Source of the DNA: CALRQJ02 sp943370285
GTDB lineage: Bacteria; Bacteroidota; Bacteroidia; Chitinophagales; Chitinophagaceae
Assembly (NCBI GenBank): GCA_943370285.1
Contig: CALRQJ020000012.1
Location: 66,825-130,824, forward strand
Direction: 5' to 3'
DNA: 64,000 bases
Made by a program: the position numbers and the translations under genes. The notes under the pieces were generated by a model. The model saw nothing but the letters and a program-made list of their open reading frames with translations. It was not told the origin of the DNA and did no database searches. This document shows positions 34,085-44,780 of the stretch, in pieces; within the stretch, counting starts at the first letter, position 1; every line of letters begins with the position of its first letter.

Positions 34085-36505
34085 TTATTCCAATATTTTT
34101 TCAACAGCAATCAACTTGCCCTCGGTTGTCATGCCGGTGAAAACTAGTTTTAGTTTCTTTGCCGTATCTGAATTGTAAAAAGAAATCTTCACCATTCTAT
34201 TGGCTTCATCCGTTACAATATATGGATTCCAATACAATGTTGTTCTTTCATCTATTGCTTTAAATGTTTCTTTGCTGCCGTAATTTGGATGATAAAATTC
34301 TCGGGTTACTGAGTAGCCGGCAACACTAATATTATTGTAATTGCTGTTGAGGTCATAGTTGTTATAATCGTTCCCTTTTTTAGTGTAAACCGCTAATGTG
34401 CCGCCGGGTCCATTACCTTCTGCACCAACAAAACCGGCACCAAAAACTTTAATCATCGCTACTTGTTCTAGTCGAATCATCGATAACATATAGGCAGATG
34501 TTTGAACTTCATCTAAAAATAGCGTCATTGGTGTCATTCCGCCGGATAAGCTTCTAGTAGCCCTATAATTTAAGGTATAATTTGGTGGTGTGCCACTTAC
34601 AGTTACACCTGCAATTCTGCTTTTGATATAATCAAAAATATTGGTAACGCCACTCACTGGCGGGTCGTTTACAAAATCTAAAATCTTGTTGGCATTTGAT
34701 TTAAAAGCACCGGTGGTGTATCTACTTTCCACTTCCTGTGTTGCTAAAGAACGATTCCGTCTGCTACTCACATTAATATTACCTAAGTCCACCACATCTT
34801 TACCCAAACGATTAGTAGCATTTTGATATAAGTTATTGATGAGGGCTTGATTATAGGGTTGAAATGGCCTAGCATATTTTGCCCACAACATATTAATGGG
34901 TTGATTAAATGATTGTAAAATGGCTGGTGTTTTAATGTCTAATAGCATTTGTTGATAATTGCCATTTTTCTTTTCATACCTAAAAAATAACTTGGCAGTA
35001 TCTTCAAAAATGATGCCTTGCATGCTAAAGTTGCCGTCACTATCAACCGGCATATTGAAAAAATTACGAGCCGAATCTTTGGTAGCAATAATCAAGCTCA
35101 CATTGCCATCTGTAATCAACTTTTTCTTATTGGCTGTGTATGCTTTTCCGGCAACTGAAATATAGTTATTGTCTTTATGATTGATGGGAGGAAGTTTGTT
35201 CGATAATATTTGTTGCCAATTCAATCTTCTCCAACCATGCGTTAACATCACCAACTCAAGGTTGTCTTTATGGGTATCATCATTCGATTCAAAATAATAC
35301 GCAGGGTTATGAATATATCCTTTTAAATCTGCCGATAGTAATAAAGTAGAAACTATGTTTTCTTTACTATCACTATGAATGGTTTTAGCTTCATCTGTTA
35401 TGGCGATAGAAAAATTGCCTTCAATACTATCCGGAATAGTGAAATGAAAACTGTTCTTTGCTCTATATTTCAGTTGTAAAGTATCAATGACAAACTTGGG
35501 TTCAACCAAAAAATCATTGTTGTTGACAAAAGTTAATCTCTCAGTTAAGGGTTTATCCTCAGCATCAAAAACGGTTAACTGTAAAATGCCCGTTGGTAAA
35601 TCTTTGGTAGGAATTACTCCAGCTATTATTGTCTTGTCTCCAGTTAATGGTGCTTTGAATAACACCGTATTTTCCATCTGTCCTAATAAATAAGCCGGCT
35701 TATTGTCATTGCTATATTTACTTTCACGTTGTATGATAAAGGTCTTCCCTTTGGCATCATTTTTCACTTGCAGATTTACACCGTATCTTTTTACGGCAGG
35801 TAATTTAACCTCGTAAGTACTACCGTTTTCAAAATGGCAAATAGCGGTATACATTTCATCCGGCTTTGCTAATAATTCAAACACACCCATACCATTGTGT
35901 AGGGTAGAAAAACTGCTCACCGTATCTCCCTTACTGTTTTTAATGATGCCATCTGCATCTACAGGAAAACCATAACTATCATTGGCCTTACAAGCAATCG
36001 TATTGCTGAGGTTAGCAATGATATATCCGCCTTCGGGGAGAAAATTAATCACAACATTGTTTTTCTTTTCGAATTCGGGCTTTGTATTAGTTGGATTAAA
36101 AATGCTGATTTGTTTGTGGTAAAAGTTGTCTTCGCCAAAATTCATCATCCATTTGGTGTATGCCCTAATCAAATAAACGCCTTGCGGCAGATTTGGTAAA
36201 AGATCTATTTGTCCTGTTGCCGTTCCGGCTATCACCGGTAATATTTTTTCTACTACAATATTGCCCGAATCATTTACTAATTCTACTTTAAAACTAGTGC
36301 TATTGCTTGCCGGTAAAAATCCTGCTACTATATAGGCTTTGAACCAGATTGTTTCTCCGGCGCTGTAAGTTGCTTTATCAAAGTGTATAAAAACTTTTTC
36401 GTTGGTGTAATATGCTTTAATTTTTTCAAGTGCCGTTTCCGGCTTTTGAGCCATGGCAGTAGAAATTATACAGAACAATACAGCAAGAACTTTTAACTGT
36501 CGCAT
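34085..36505 (-). CDS. MG2-like / TonB-plug-domain surface protein lacking a barrel
   Basis: 806 aa with a signal peptide (LAVLFCIISTAMA). The N-terminal part (VFIHFDKATYSAGETIWFKA, PQGVYLIRAYTKWM) resembles the alpha-2-macroglobulin MG2 domain. A middle of beta-rich domains follows (LTHGWRRLNWQQIL), then a TonB-receptor plug-like part near residues 600-720 (IFDYIKSRIAGVTVSG, FLDEVQTS, IKVFGAGFVGAEG, GGTLAVYTKKG). There is no transmembrane barrel after the plug. This architecture is common in Bacteroidota; its role is unknown. Confidence 0.8.
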   Translation of the reverse strand: MRQLKVLAVLFCIISTAMAQKPETALEKIKAYYTNEKVFIHFDKATYSAGETIWFKAYIVAGFLPASNSTSFKVELVNDSGNIVVEKILPVIAGTATGQIDLLPNLPQGVYLIRAYTKWMMNFGEDNFYHKQISIFNPTNTKPEFEKKNNVVINFLPEGGYIIANLSNTIACKANDSYGFPVDADGIIKNSKGDTVSSFSTLHNGMGVFELLAKPDEMYTAICHFENGSTYEVKLPAVKRYGVNLQVKNDAKGKTFIIQRESKYSNDNKPAYLLGQMENTVLFKAPLTGDKTIIAGVIPTKDLPTGILQLTVFDAEDKPLTERLTFVNNNDFLVEPKFVIDTLQLKYRAKNSFHFTIPDSIEGNFSIAITDEAKTIHSDSKENIVSTLLLSADLKGYIHNPAYYFESNDDTHKDNLELVMLTHGWRRLNWQQILSNKLPPINHKDNNYISVAGKAYTANKKKLITDGNVSLIIATKDSARNFFNMPVDSDGNFSMQGIIFEDTAKLFFRYEKKNGNYQQMLLDIKTPAILQSFNQPINMLWAKYARPFQPYNQALINNLYQNATNRLGKDVVDLGNINVSSRRNRSLATQEVESRYTTGAFKSNANKILDFVNDPPVSGVTNIFDYIKSRIAGVTVSGTPPNYTLNYRATRSLSGGMTPMTLFLDEVQTSAYMLSMIRLEQVAMIKVFGAGFVGAEGNGPGGTLAVYTKKGNDYNNYDLNSNYNNISVAGYSVTREFYHPNYGSKETFKAIDERTTLYWNPYIVTDEANRMVKISFYNSDTAKKLKLVFTGMTTEGKLIAVEKILE

Positions 36506-36582
36506 AGCGTAACTTAATTGTAGAATATAGTGCTTACCAATATCTTCGTTGGCAGAATAACATTAAAATTAATGTATTAACC

Positions 36583-38085
36583 ATGATGCCCCAACAATCT
36601 ACTGCCGATTTATACCAGCTTTATACCGAACACTTACAAAAGACTGCCGATATCCGATATGCATTAGCTGTTTTACAATGGGATCAAGAAACGTATTTGC
36701 CTGCTAAGGGAAATGACTTTCGCAGCAGGCAAATGGCTACACTCAGCGAAACGGCACATGAATTATTTACTTCTGAACAATTTGGAACAATTTTACAATT
36801 GCTACTAGACAGAAACGACTTAACAGATTTTCAGCGTAAAAATGTGGCGCTTAGTTGGTACGATTATGCTAAGCAAACAAAACTCAGTTCGGCTTTTGTT
36901 CGGCAAATGAGTGAAGCGGTTTCAACCGCTTTTCATGCTTGGATACAATCAAGAAAAGACAATCATTTTGCCGCTTTTGAACAACCGTTAACCACATTGG
37001 TGCAATTGAAATTACAAGAAGCCGATTTGTTGGGTTTTGAGCAACATCCTTATAATGCTTTATTGAATGAATATGAACGAGGTGCTTCTGTTCAAATGCT
37101 CGACAAAGTATTTGGTGATCTTGTTTCACCACTAAAAAAATTACTCGATAAAGTATTGCATCAGCAACAAGTAGCTGATCAATTTTTGCGGCAACACTTT
37201 CCTAAACAACAGCAATGGGATTGGGGCATGTATATAGCCCAACAATTAGGTTTTGATTTTGAAGCCGGGCGGCAAGATATTGCCGAGCATCCTTTCACTA
37301 CAAACTTCAACAGTAAAGATGTACGCTTAACCACAAGAATTGACGAACATGATTTTAGCAATATGACTTGGAGCACTATTCATGAAGTGGGTCATGGATT
37401 ATATGAACAAGGCTTGCCCGAAAGCGAATATGGTTTGCCCTTGGGTGAATATGCTTCATTGAGTGTACATGAATCTCAATCTCGTTTTTGGGAAAACTGC
37501 GTTTGTCGTGGTGCTGCTTTTTGGCAATATTATTATCCCAAATTACAAGCACAATTTCCGCAGCAATTTAAAAATATAGGATTAGAACAATTCCTTGCAG
37601 CGATTAACAAGGTTCAAGCATCTTTCATTAGAACAGAAGCAGATGAATTGACGTATCATTTTCATGTCATCATTAGGTATGAACTAGAGAAAAAATTGTT
37701 GAGCAAGGATTTGGCAGTAAAAGATATACCTGCTTTTTGGAACGAAACTTACCGGCAATGGTTGGGTGTAACAGTGCCCGACGCCAAAACCGGTTGTTTG
37801 CAAGATGTGCATTGGAGTCATGGTAGTTTTGGTTATTTTCCAACGTACAGTTTGGGAAGCTTATATGCGGCACAATATTGGCAACAGATACAATCTGATA
37901 TGCCTGATATTGAAGCTTCTATAGCTCAAACCGGCGATGTGAGTGCTTTGTTGCAATGGATGCGGACAAATATTCATCGGCACGGAAGGTTCTATAACAG
38001 CGAAGAATTATGTAGTTTAGCAACCGGAAAAGCATTAGACAGTAATATTTTTGTTCATTATTTACAGCATAAATTGAGAATTTAA
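36583..38085 (+). CDS. M32 family carboxypeptidase
   Basis: 500 aa, the usual length of Taq/Pfu-type metallocarboxypeptidases. The zinc motif is HEVGH at residues 267-271 (in STIHEVGHGLYEQG), and other conserved blocks are LQWDQETYLPAKG, SVHESQSRFWEN and RTEADELTYHFHV. It has no signal, so it is cytoplasmic and removes C-terminal residues from peptides. The start is one of two adjacent ATGs (36583 and 36586). The next gene begins 1 bp after its stop. Confidence 0.95.
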   Translation: MMPQQSTADLYQLYTEHLQKTADIRYALAVLQWDQETYLPAKGNDFRSRQMATLSETAHELFTSEQFGTILQLLLDRNDLTDFQRKNVALSWYDYAKQTKLSSAFVRQMSEAVSTAFHAWIQSRKDNHFAAFEQPLTTLVQLKLQEADLLGFEQHPYNALLNEYERGASVQMLDKVFGDLVSPLKKLLDKVLHQQQVADQFLRQHFPKQQQWDWGMYIAQQLGFDFEAGRQDIAEHPFTTNFNSKDVRLTTRIDEHDFSNMTWSTIHEVGHGLYEQGLPESEYGLPLGEYASLSVHESQSRFWENCVCRGAAFWQYYYPKLQAQFPQQFKNIGLEQFLAAINKVQASFIRTEADELTYHFHVIIRYELEKKLLSKDLAVKDIPAFWNETYRQWLGVTVPDAKTGCLQDVHWSHGSFGYFPTYSLGSLYAAQYWQQIQSDMPDIEASIAQTGDVSALLQWMRTNIHRHGRFYNSEELCSLATGKALDSNIFVHYLQHKLRI

Positions 38086-38086
38086 T

Positions 38087-38512
38087 ATGAGAAAGTTCCT
38101 ACAAATAGCCGCTTTTTGTTTGCTGATTATCTTTTCGGGCAGTTCATGCCTTAAGAAAGTGGTAGAAGAGCAAAAACAAGATTTGCTTAAATCTATCATG
38201 ACAAGTGGTACTTGGATTTGTACCAATATGGAAGAAGGTACTACCAATGTAACTACAGAATATGCCGGTTGGATTTGTCAATTCAACAACGATAATACCT
38301 TTACTGCAAGTAAAGCCGGTACGGTATATTCAGGTACTTGGAGCTCAGATTTGACAACTTTTAAGTTTACTGTAGCGCTGCCAGCAACGGTTCCTGCCTT
38401 CATGCAACGCATCACCGGAACATGGAATGTTGTTAATAGTAGTCTCACTGTGGGAGATTTTTCCCAAACTAAGAATAGTACCAATTATAAAATGCAACTC
38501 ACCAAACAGTAG
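38087..38512 (+). CDS. Small lipocalin-like lipoprotein
   Basis: 141 aa with a lipoprotein signal (LIIFSGSSC). The remainder is beta-rich with repeated SGTW and TGTW segments (TSGTWICTN, YSGTWSSDL, ITGTWNVVN), typical of small lipocalin-like lipoproteins. The function is unknown. It follows the M32 gene by 1 bp and ends before a clear terminator. Confidence 0.75.
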   Translation: MRKFLQIAAFCLLIIFSGSSCLKKVVEEQKQDLLKSIMTSGTWICTNMEEGTTNVTTEYAGWICQFNNDNTFTASKAGTVYSGTWSSDLTTFKFTVALPATVPAFMQRITGTWNVVNSSLTVGDFSQTKNSTNYKMQLTKQ

Positions 38513-38538
38513 ATAGTAATTTTACGATGGTAATACTG

Positions 38539-38573
38539 AAACCCTCTCCTGTAAAGGATTTGAGGGTTTTTTT
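38539..38573 (+). terminator. Intrinsic terminator
   Basis: AAACCCTC (38539-38546) pairs with GAGGGTTT (38562-38569), followed by a run of T residues. It ends the M32/lipoprotein transcript. Confidence 0.85.
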
Positions 38574-38703
38574 GTGTTGTTTCCCAATTTTTTTTATTCG
38601 GTTACACAATAGGTTTCATACTAAAAATACTTCGTCATAGGTTATTGATGCTACAGGTTATCGGTCAATTCGATTGCCTTATTACCAAATAGAATCCATA
38701 ACT

Positions 38704-39630
38704 ATGATTACCAGAAAACAGGTAATATCTGCCCTAGCAGGCATGGTGTTACTACCATTAACTTACGGTTCAGCTAAGGCTGAGTTACAGGCAGACTTCA
38801 CTGCCTCCACCCGAAGCGGCAGTTCGCCGGTTACGGTTAAGTTTACCGACTTGTCTAAGGGGAATCCCACCAGCTGGAAATGGGATTTAGGTAACGGGTT
38901 TTATTCATTCCGAAAAAATCCAACGGCTAGTTATGTCCAGCCCGGTACTTACCACATCAAATTGGTGGTTAAAAATATTCAAGGTGTAGATTCTGTCATA
39001 AAAAGCCAGTTCATTGTAGTAGAACCAAAGCCAACCGTAACTTTTGACGCATCAGTAAAAGAAGGATGTTTTCCGTTAGCAGTACAGTTTAGTGATAAAA
39101 GTACCGCCATTGGGGCCATTGTACAACGAGAATGGGATTTTGGAGATGGAACTACATCTACAAACGCTTATCCGCAACACATTTATCAAACAGCGGGCAC
39201 TTTTAGCGTAACCCTAAAAATTACAGATAGTAAAGGATATACTAGAAAACTAACGCAACCTTCATTCATTACTATTCAAGAAGGAGTAAGGGCTGATTTT
39301 AAACTAACGGCAAAGCAGGGATGTTTACCTGTTAACTTCGAAAATACTTCTACCGGCAGTGGTGCCATGAGTTTTCAATGGTCGTTTGGTGATGGTAAAA
39401 CTTCGGAACAAGCAGAGCCTGACCATACTTTCGTAAAAAGTGGCAATTATTCAGTTCAATTGACGGCTACAAGTGAGTCGGGCTGTACAAAAAATATCAG
39501 TAAAGAGATAGCTATTTTGATGACGCCACAACCTAATGGCAGTTATACCAGGCAGGTTAAAATCGTTGACAAACAACAGTTAGATTACATATCGAGAAGG
39601 TCTGTATTCAAAAAACGAACGTCAAAATAA
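38704..39630 (+). CDS. Three-PKD-domain exported protein without sorting domain
   Basis: 308 aa from the ATG at 38704 (a TTG at 38674 is upstream). Signal region LAGMVLLPLTYGSAKA. Three PKD domains follow, each with its core: WDLGNGFYSF, EWDFGDGTTS and QWSFGDGKTS. The sequence then ends with a basic tail (RRSVFKKRTSK) and no T9SS type A or B domain. The PKD domains are close to the first ones of the 1606-aa neighbour at 39784, so this may be a truncated or partial duplicate. Confidence 0.8.
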   Translation: MITRKQVISALAGMVLLPLTYGSAKAELQADFTASTRSGSSPVTVKFTDLSKGNPTSWKWDLGNGFYSFRKNPTASYVQPGTYHIKLVVKNIQGVDSVIKSQFIVVEPKPTVTFDASVKEGCFPLAVQFSDKSTAIGAIVQREWDFGDGTTSTNAYPQHIYQTAGTFSVTLKITDSKGYTRKLTQPSFITIQEGVRADFKLTAKQGCLPVNFENTSTGSGAMSFQWSFGDGKTSEQAEPDHTFVKSGNYSVQLTATSESGCTKNISKEIAILMTPQPNGSYTRQVKIVDKQQLDYISRRSVFKKRTSK

Positions 39631-39783
39631 AGGATATTAGGCTTCATAAAATTAGGGTTAAGGATATCAAATGAGTGGCAGGTTAGTAACCGCCACTTTT
39701 TGGTTTTTACAAATGTGTGTTATTCATGCTGTAACGCAACCGCTTAGTGCTTTTACTCGTCTTACGGTTGGATTAACAGACTT

Positions 39784-42700
39784 TTGCAAAAGACACTTTA
39801 TCATATCAAACCATCAAGGTTATTGGGTTTGTTTTGTTGTTTGCTATTGGGGTTTACTACCAAAGCTCAACTAACTGCTGCATTCACGGCCGATAAAACC
39901 GCCGGTTGTAGTCCGCTTGTGGTCAAATTTACCGACCAATCTACCGGCGGTGCAACGCAATGGTTTTGGGATTTAGGCAATGGCATCACTTCTTTGATGC
40001 AAAACCCCACCACACTGTATTTCGACCCCGGAGTGTATCAAGTAAAACTTGTTATTCGAAATGCCGCCGGCGCAGATTCCATTACCAAATCGCAATACAT
40101 AACGGTATACAATACACCAACTGCAAATTTCTCAGCATCAACTGTAACGGGTTGTTATCCTTTACCCGTTCAATTTGCCGATTTAAGTACTCCCGGTAGT
40201 GGTACTATCAGCAGTTGGGAATGGGACTTTGGCGATGGTAATTTATCTAACCTTCAAAACCCCACTCACACTTACACTGCAGCAGGTAATTTTAATGTTA
40301 CCCTTCGGGTAAGGAATAATTTTGGATGCTCTAAAATCATTAGTAAAACAGCATATATCAGAATATTGAGTGGTGTGTTAGCCGATTTTTCTTTTTCGGC
40401 ACCGCCAACCTGTTCACCGCCAACACCGGTTAGTTTTTCGCAACAAGCAACTGGTCCATCCATAATAAGTTACCTCTGGAATTTTGGTGATGGCACTAAT
40501 TCAACGCAACCCAATCCATCAAATACATACACTACTCCAGGAACGTACACTGTATCATTAACTGTAACCAATAGTGCAGGGTGTGTTGATACGAAAGTGA
40601 AACAAAATGTTATAAATATTGGCTCGGTTACAGCCAACTTTACTGTTCCGCCAATACTGTGTGAAAATGCAGCTATCACATTTGTAAATACCTCTACACC
40701 TGCTGCTGTTGCAGGGCAATGGTTGTTTAGTGATGGTAACAATTTGAATGCAGTGAATGCTGTCAAAAAATTTGATACATCGGGTGTGTACACCATCAGA
40801 CTCATTACCAATTTTGGTACTTGTGTAGATTCTATTACCAAAACAGTCACTGTATTAGCCAAGCCTACAGCTGCTTTCAGTATTAGTGGTCCAAATGGTG
40901 GTTGTATGCCACCGGCTACGGTTCAGTTTCAACAACAATCGATTGGTGCTTCGAGTTATGTTTGGAATTTTGGTAATAGTAATACTTCCACACAAAATGT
41001 ACCTACCACAACTTATACTGCTTTAGGTACTTATACCGTGTCGATGGTTGCAGTTGGTGCTAATGGTTGTACCGATACTTTAGTTAAACCAAATTATGTA
41101 TATGTTGGTCCGCCAAAAATTAACGCCGTAGGCGGATTGCCCTATAAAGGCTGTGTGCCATACAGTATTCGTCCTCGACCTAATATCACCACTTCCGATC
41201 CTGTGGTGGCATATTTCTGGCAATTTGGAGATGGAGGAACATCAACTGATTCTACGCCTGTATATAGTTATACTACTGCCGGCACATTCGATATAAAACT
41301 AATCATCACCACTGCTAGTGGTTGTAAAGATTCGATCACTGTACCAAGTGCAGTTATATTAAATCCCAAGCCTACACCGGCTTTCAGTGCTACTCCTTTA
41401 TATGCTTGTGCTAATGAAGATATTGTTTTTACCAATAATACGTTAGGTTCGGTTACCAGTTTTTATTGGGATTTTGGCGATGGTGGTTCTTCATCATTAA
41501 CAGCCCCAACTTACAATTATAACGATACCGGTTTTTTCACCGTTACATTAGTAGCAATCAATAATACTTGTCGTGATTCTATTGTTATCCGAAATTATGT
41601 GCAAATCAAACCACCTATTGCCATCTTCACTCCGTTGGTGGTTTGCGATACACCTTTATTAAGAAGGTTTGATAATCTGTCTATCGGTGCTGTTACATAC
41701 GAATGGACATTTGGTGATGGCGGCACTTCAACCGATTCGGCAGTATCACATCTCTATTCGGCAACAGGTACTTATGCCGTCAAACTAAGGGTGACCAATG
41801 GTGCTTGTTACCACGAACAAAGAGATACCATTCAAATTATCAACGAAATACCTGATTTCACTATCAGCAGTACTGCGTTTTGCAAGTATGCCATAGTAAA
41901 TTTTACCGCCACCAACATCGATACAAGTAATATCAATACTTACACTTGGAATTTCGGCAATGGCGATACGGTACAAACGATTTCAAAGACGGTCAACTAT
42001 GCTTACAGAGATGCCGGTTCATTTCAACCATCACTTACTATTACTGATGTTAATGGTTGTAGAAAAACGGTAACAAGAACAACGGCTATTACTGTATACG
42101 GACCCAAAGCTGATTTTATTAATCCACCCGGAACATGTATTAACGGATCGATTCCGTTTACAGATTCATCTCGGTCCGATGGTATTCACCCAATTGTAGA
42201 ATGGACTTGGTGGTATGGCGATAGTACTACACAAACCTTAACAGCACCGCCATTTCAGCATACCTATACTGCAACAGGTTCTTATGATGTAACACTTATA
42301 TTAAAAGATAATTTTGGATGTGTTGATACACTTCGTACACCAAATGCAGTGCTGATAACCAAGCCTGTAGCAGCTTTCAGTACACCAGATTCTGTACGAT
42401 GTACCGGTAGTGCAGCTACGTTTAACAATTTATCGAGTGGCATTAATTTAAATTATGTCTGGACTTTCACCGATGGTGCAACGTCAACAGCAGCAACGCC
42501 TTCACATGCTTTTACAGCAGTAGGATCGTATGGTGTTAAATTATTAGTATCTGATATTTTTGGCTGCAAAGATTCTGTTGCTGTAGCAGATGTTGTACGA
42601 GTGGCCAACGTAACTGCCGATTTTATATTGACAGATAGTGTGGGGCTTTGTCCGCCATTTTTATTAGGGCTCACTAATACTTCCATCAATAGTGCATCCG

Positions 42701-44604
42701 TTACTTGGGACTTTGGTGATGGCAGTAGTTCAATGTTAGATACACCATCTCACTTTTACAATACACCCGGTACATATTTAGTAAAACTTAAAGCCTTTGG
42801 TTTTGGTACTTGTATAGATAGTTTAGTCAAGCCAATTGTATTAAGAGGACCAACCGGTTCGTTTACATATAGTCCACTTACTTTTTGTGCACCCACTGCA
42901 GTAAATTTTGTAGCACAAGCAAAGGGCAATGCTACTTATATTTGGGATTTTAGTGATGGAAATATTAATAGCACAGCAGATAGTACCATCAGCCATGTGT
43001 ATGTTAATCCGGGTAGGTTTAGGCCCAAAATGATTTTAGTGGATGCAAGTGGTTGTCAAGTTCCTGTAGTTGGTCCCGATACACTAACTGTAGCAGCAGT
43101 AGATGCAAAAATTTCCGTCAGTCAAACATTATTCTGCGATTCTGCCAGCATACAATTTCAAGATTCTTCCCGTGCATTTCAAGATACCATTCGACAGTAC
43201 AAATGGGATTTTGGCGATGGTACCATTTCAAGTTTGCAAAATCCGCAACATGGATATTCCAACCCGGGTGTATATCCTGTACGATTGGTTACCATAAGCG
43301 GTTTAGGTTGTACCGATACCATGCACCTCAATCCAACCATTCAAGTCATTACTAGTCCGAGTATTATTGCCCTTGGCGATAGTATCGGTTGTATTAATGC
43401 ACCGGTGATATTTACTGCCGATACTGTACGAGCAGATTCATCGGCACTCAGTTGGCATTGGAGTTTTGGCAACGGACAAACATCCAATATTCAGCAACCT
43501 TTACCACAATTATTTTCACAACAAGGCAATTATATCATACAAGTTATAGCAACCAATAGCAGCGGCTGTGCCGACACCTCGCAAAAGTCTGTTACGGTGC
43601 ATCCGCTGCCGGTTGTTCGAGCTGGTAATGATACTACCATTTGTAGAGGAGATTCTATTCGCTTACAACCTTCTGGCGCAGCCGTGTTTGCTTGGAATGT
43701 TGATACTAGCTTAAGCTGTAGTACTTGTCCAAATCCTTTTGCCTATCCTACCGCTTTGGCTACTGCTTATATTGTTAATGGTACAAGTTTGCAGGGCTGT
43801 GTTGCAAGTGATACAGTTGTAGTGAGAGTAGTTCAACCATTTGTGATGCAAACGGCTAAAGGCGATACATTATGTGTAGGAGAAAGTTTTACATTAGGTG
43901 CTGCCGGTGCTGAAAGTTATAGTTGGACTCCAGTTACAGGCTTAAGTAATCCTACCATTGCTAATCCTGTTGCAGCTCCTAATGTTACAACCCTGTATCG
44001 AGTAGTTGGCAACGATAGTAAAAATTGTTTTACCGATACCGGTTACGTAGCAGTGGTAGTGTATCCAATACCAAAATTTAGTATTGAAGAAGATAAACTG
44101 AATGTAGCAGTGGGCAGTAGTGTACCCATTCTAACCAGTAACTCAGCCGATATTACAAAGTGGCTATGGCAACCAAGTACTGGCCTAAGTTGCACCACTT
44201 GTCCTCAGCCTTTGGCTTCGCCAAGAAATGATATGATTTACCGTGCTATAGCATCCAATCCCGGTGGTTGTACGGCAGAAGACCGAGTAACGGTAACGGT
44301 GATTTGTAGCGATGGAAATATATTTATTCCCAATACTTTTTCGCCCAATGGTGATGGTAGTAATGATGTATTTTATCCGAGAGGAAGGGGCTTGGCCATG
44401 GTAAAATCGTTTAAGATTTTAAACCGTTGGGGTGAAGTGATTTTTGAACGAGTTGGTTTTAGTCCTAACAATGCCGCCTACGGTTGGGATGGCTCGTATA
44501 AAGGCCAAAAATTAGCACCTGATGTATTTGTTTACTTAGCCGAAATTGTTTGTGAAAACAATACACTCTTCAACCTCAAGGGAAATGTAACTCTAATTAG
44601 ATAG
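39784..44604 (+). CDS. Giant PKD-repeat surface protein with gliding-motility (CHU_C) C-terminus
   Basis: 1606 aa starting with TTG at 39784; no in-frame ATG precedes the signal peptide LLGLFCCLLLGFTTKAQ. I count 15 PKD-like domains, each with a WxFGDG-type core and a Cys early in the repeat (CSPL, CYPL, CSPP and so on), then three Ig-like/PKD-like segments with SCSTCP and SCTTCP. The last 90 residues (FIPNTFSPNGDGSNDVFY, NRWGEVIFE, GWDGSYKGQ) are the T9SS type B / CHU_C domain that exports the protein and attaches it to the cell surface. It is likely an adhesin or gliding-related protein. Confidence 0.93.
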   Translation: MQKTLYHIKPSRLLGLFCCLLLGFTTKAQLTAAFTADKTAGCSPLVVKFTDQSTGGATQWFWDLGNGITSLMQNPTTLYFDPGVYQVKLVIRNAAGADSITKSQYITVYNTPTANFSASTVTGCYPLPVQFADLSTPGSGTISSWEWDFGDGNLSNLQNPTHTYTAAGNFNVTLRVRNNFGCSKIISKTAYIRILSGVLADFSFSAPPTCSPPTPVSFSQQATGPSIISYLWNFGDGTNSTQPNPSNTYTTPGTYTVSLTVTNSAGCVDTKVKQNVINIGSVTANFTVPPILCENAAITFVNTSTPAAVAGQWLFSDGNNLNAVNAVKKFDTSGVYTIRLITNFGTCVDSITKTVTVLAKPTAAFSISGPNGGCMPPATVQFQQQSIGASSYVWNFGNSNTSTQNVPTTTYTALGTYTVSMVAVGANGCTDTLVKPNYVYVGPPKINAVGGLPYKGCVPYSIRPRPNITTSDPVVAYFWQFGDGGTSTDSTPVYSYTTAGTFDIKLIITTASGCKDSITVPSAVILNPKPTPAFSATPLYACANEDIVFTNNTLGSVTSFYWDFGDGGSSSLTAPTYNYNDTGFFTVTLVAINNTCRDSIVIRNYVQIKPPIAIFTPLVVCDTPLLRRFDNLSIGAVTYEWTFGDGGTSTDSAVSHLYSATGTYAVKLRVTNGACYHEQRDTIQIINEIPDFTISSTAFCKYAIVNFTATNIDTSNINTYTWNFGNGDTVQTISKTVNYAYRDAGSFQPSLTITDVNGCRKTVTRTTAITVYGPKADFINPPGTCINGSIPFTDSSRSDGIHPIVEWTWWYGDSTTQTLTAPPFQHTYTATGSYDVTLILKDNFGCVDTLRTPNAVLITKPVAAFSTPDSVRCTGSAATFNNLSSGINLNYVWTFTDGATSTAATPSHAFTAVGSYGVKLLVSDIFGCKDSVAVADVVRVANVTADFILTDSVGLCPPFLLGLTNTSINSASVTWDFGDGSSSMLDTPSHFYNTPGTYLVKLKAFGFGTCIDSLVKPIVLRGPTGSFTYSPLTFCAPTAVNFVAQAKGNATYIWDFSDGNINSTADSTISHVYVNPGRFRPKMILVDASGCQVPVVGPDTLTVAAVDAKISVSQTLFCDSASIQFQDSSRAFQDTIRQYKWDFGDGTISSLQNPQHGYSNPGVYPVRLVTISGLGCTDTMHLNPTIQVITSPSIIALGDSIGCINAPVIFTADTVRADSSALSWHWSFGNGQTSNIQQPLPQLFSQQGNYIIQVIATNSSGCADTSQKSVTVHPLPVVRAGNDTTICRGDSIRLQPSGAAVFAWNVDTSLSCSTCPNPFAYPTALATAYIVNGTSLQGCVASDTVVVRVVQPFVMQTAKGDTLCVGESFTLGAAGAESYSWTPVTGLSNPTIANPVAAPNVTTLYRVVGNDSKNCFTDTGYVAVVVYPIPKFSIEEDKLNVAVGSSVPILTSNSADITKWLWQPSTGLSCTTCPQPLASPRNDMIYRAIASNPGGCTAEDRVTVTVICSDGNIFIPNTFSPNGDGSNDVFYPRGRGLAMVKSFKILNRWGEVIFERVGFSPNNAAYGWDGSYKGQKLAPDVFVYLAEIVCENNTLFNLKGNVTLIR

Positions 44605-44780
44605 ACAATTCGAATGCACAATTCTTGTAAACAATCCAAGATTTTGACACGCTATCCAACCAGATTTGAGTATTTCAGCACCCTTGTTTAGTAAAAGGAT
44701 GTGGTAGCTTGTGCTTATTAATGGATCGCTTATTTAGCATCTATGAATAAAGCGATCATTTTACCCAACATTGCTGTTTT

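Noticed and set aside
39671..39874. Small plus-strand gene before the giant PKD gene
   Set aside because: It overlaps the signal-peptide region of the real gene in another frame and has no recognisable features.
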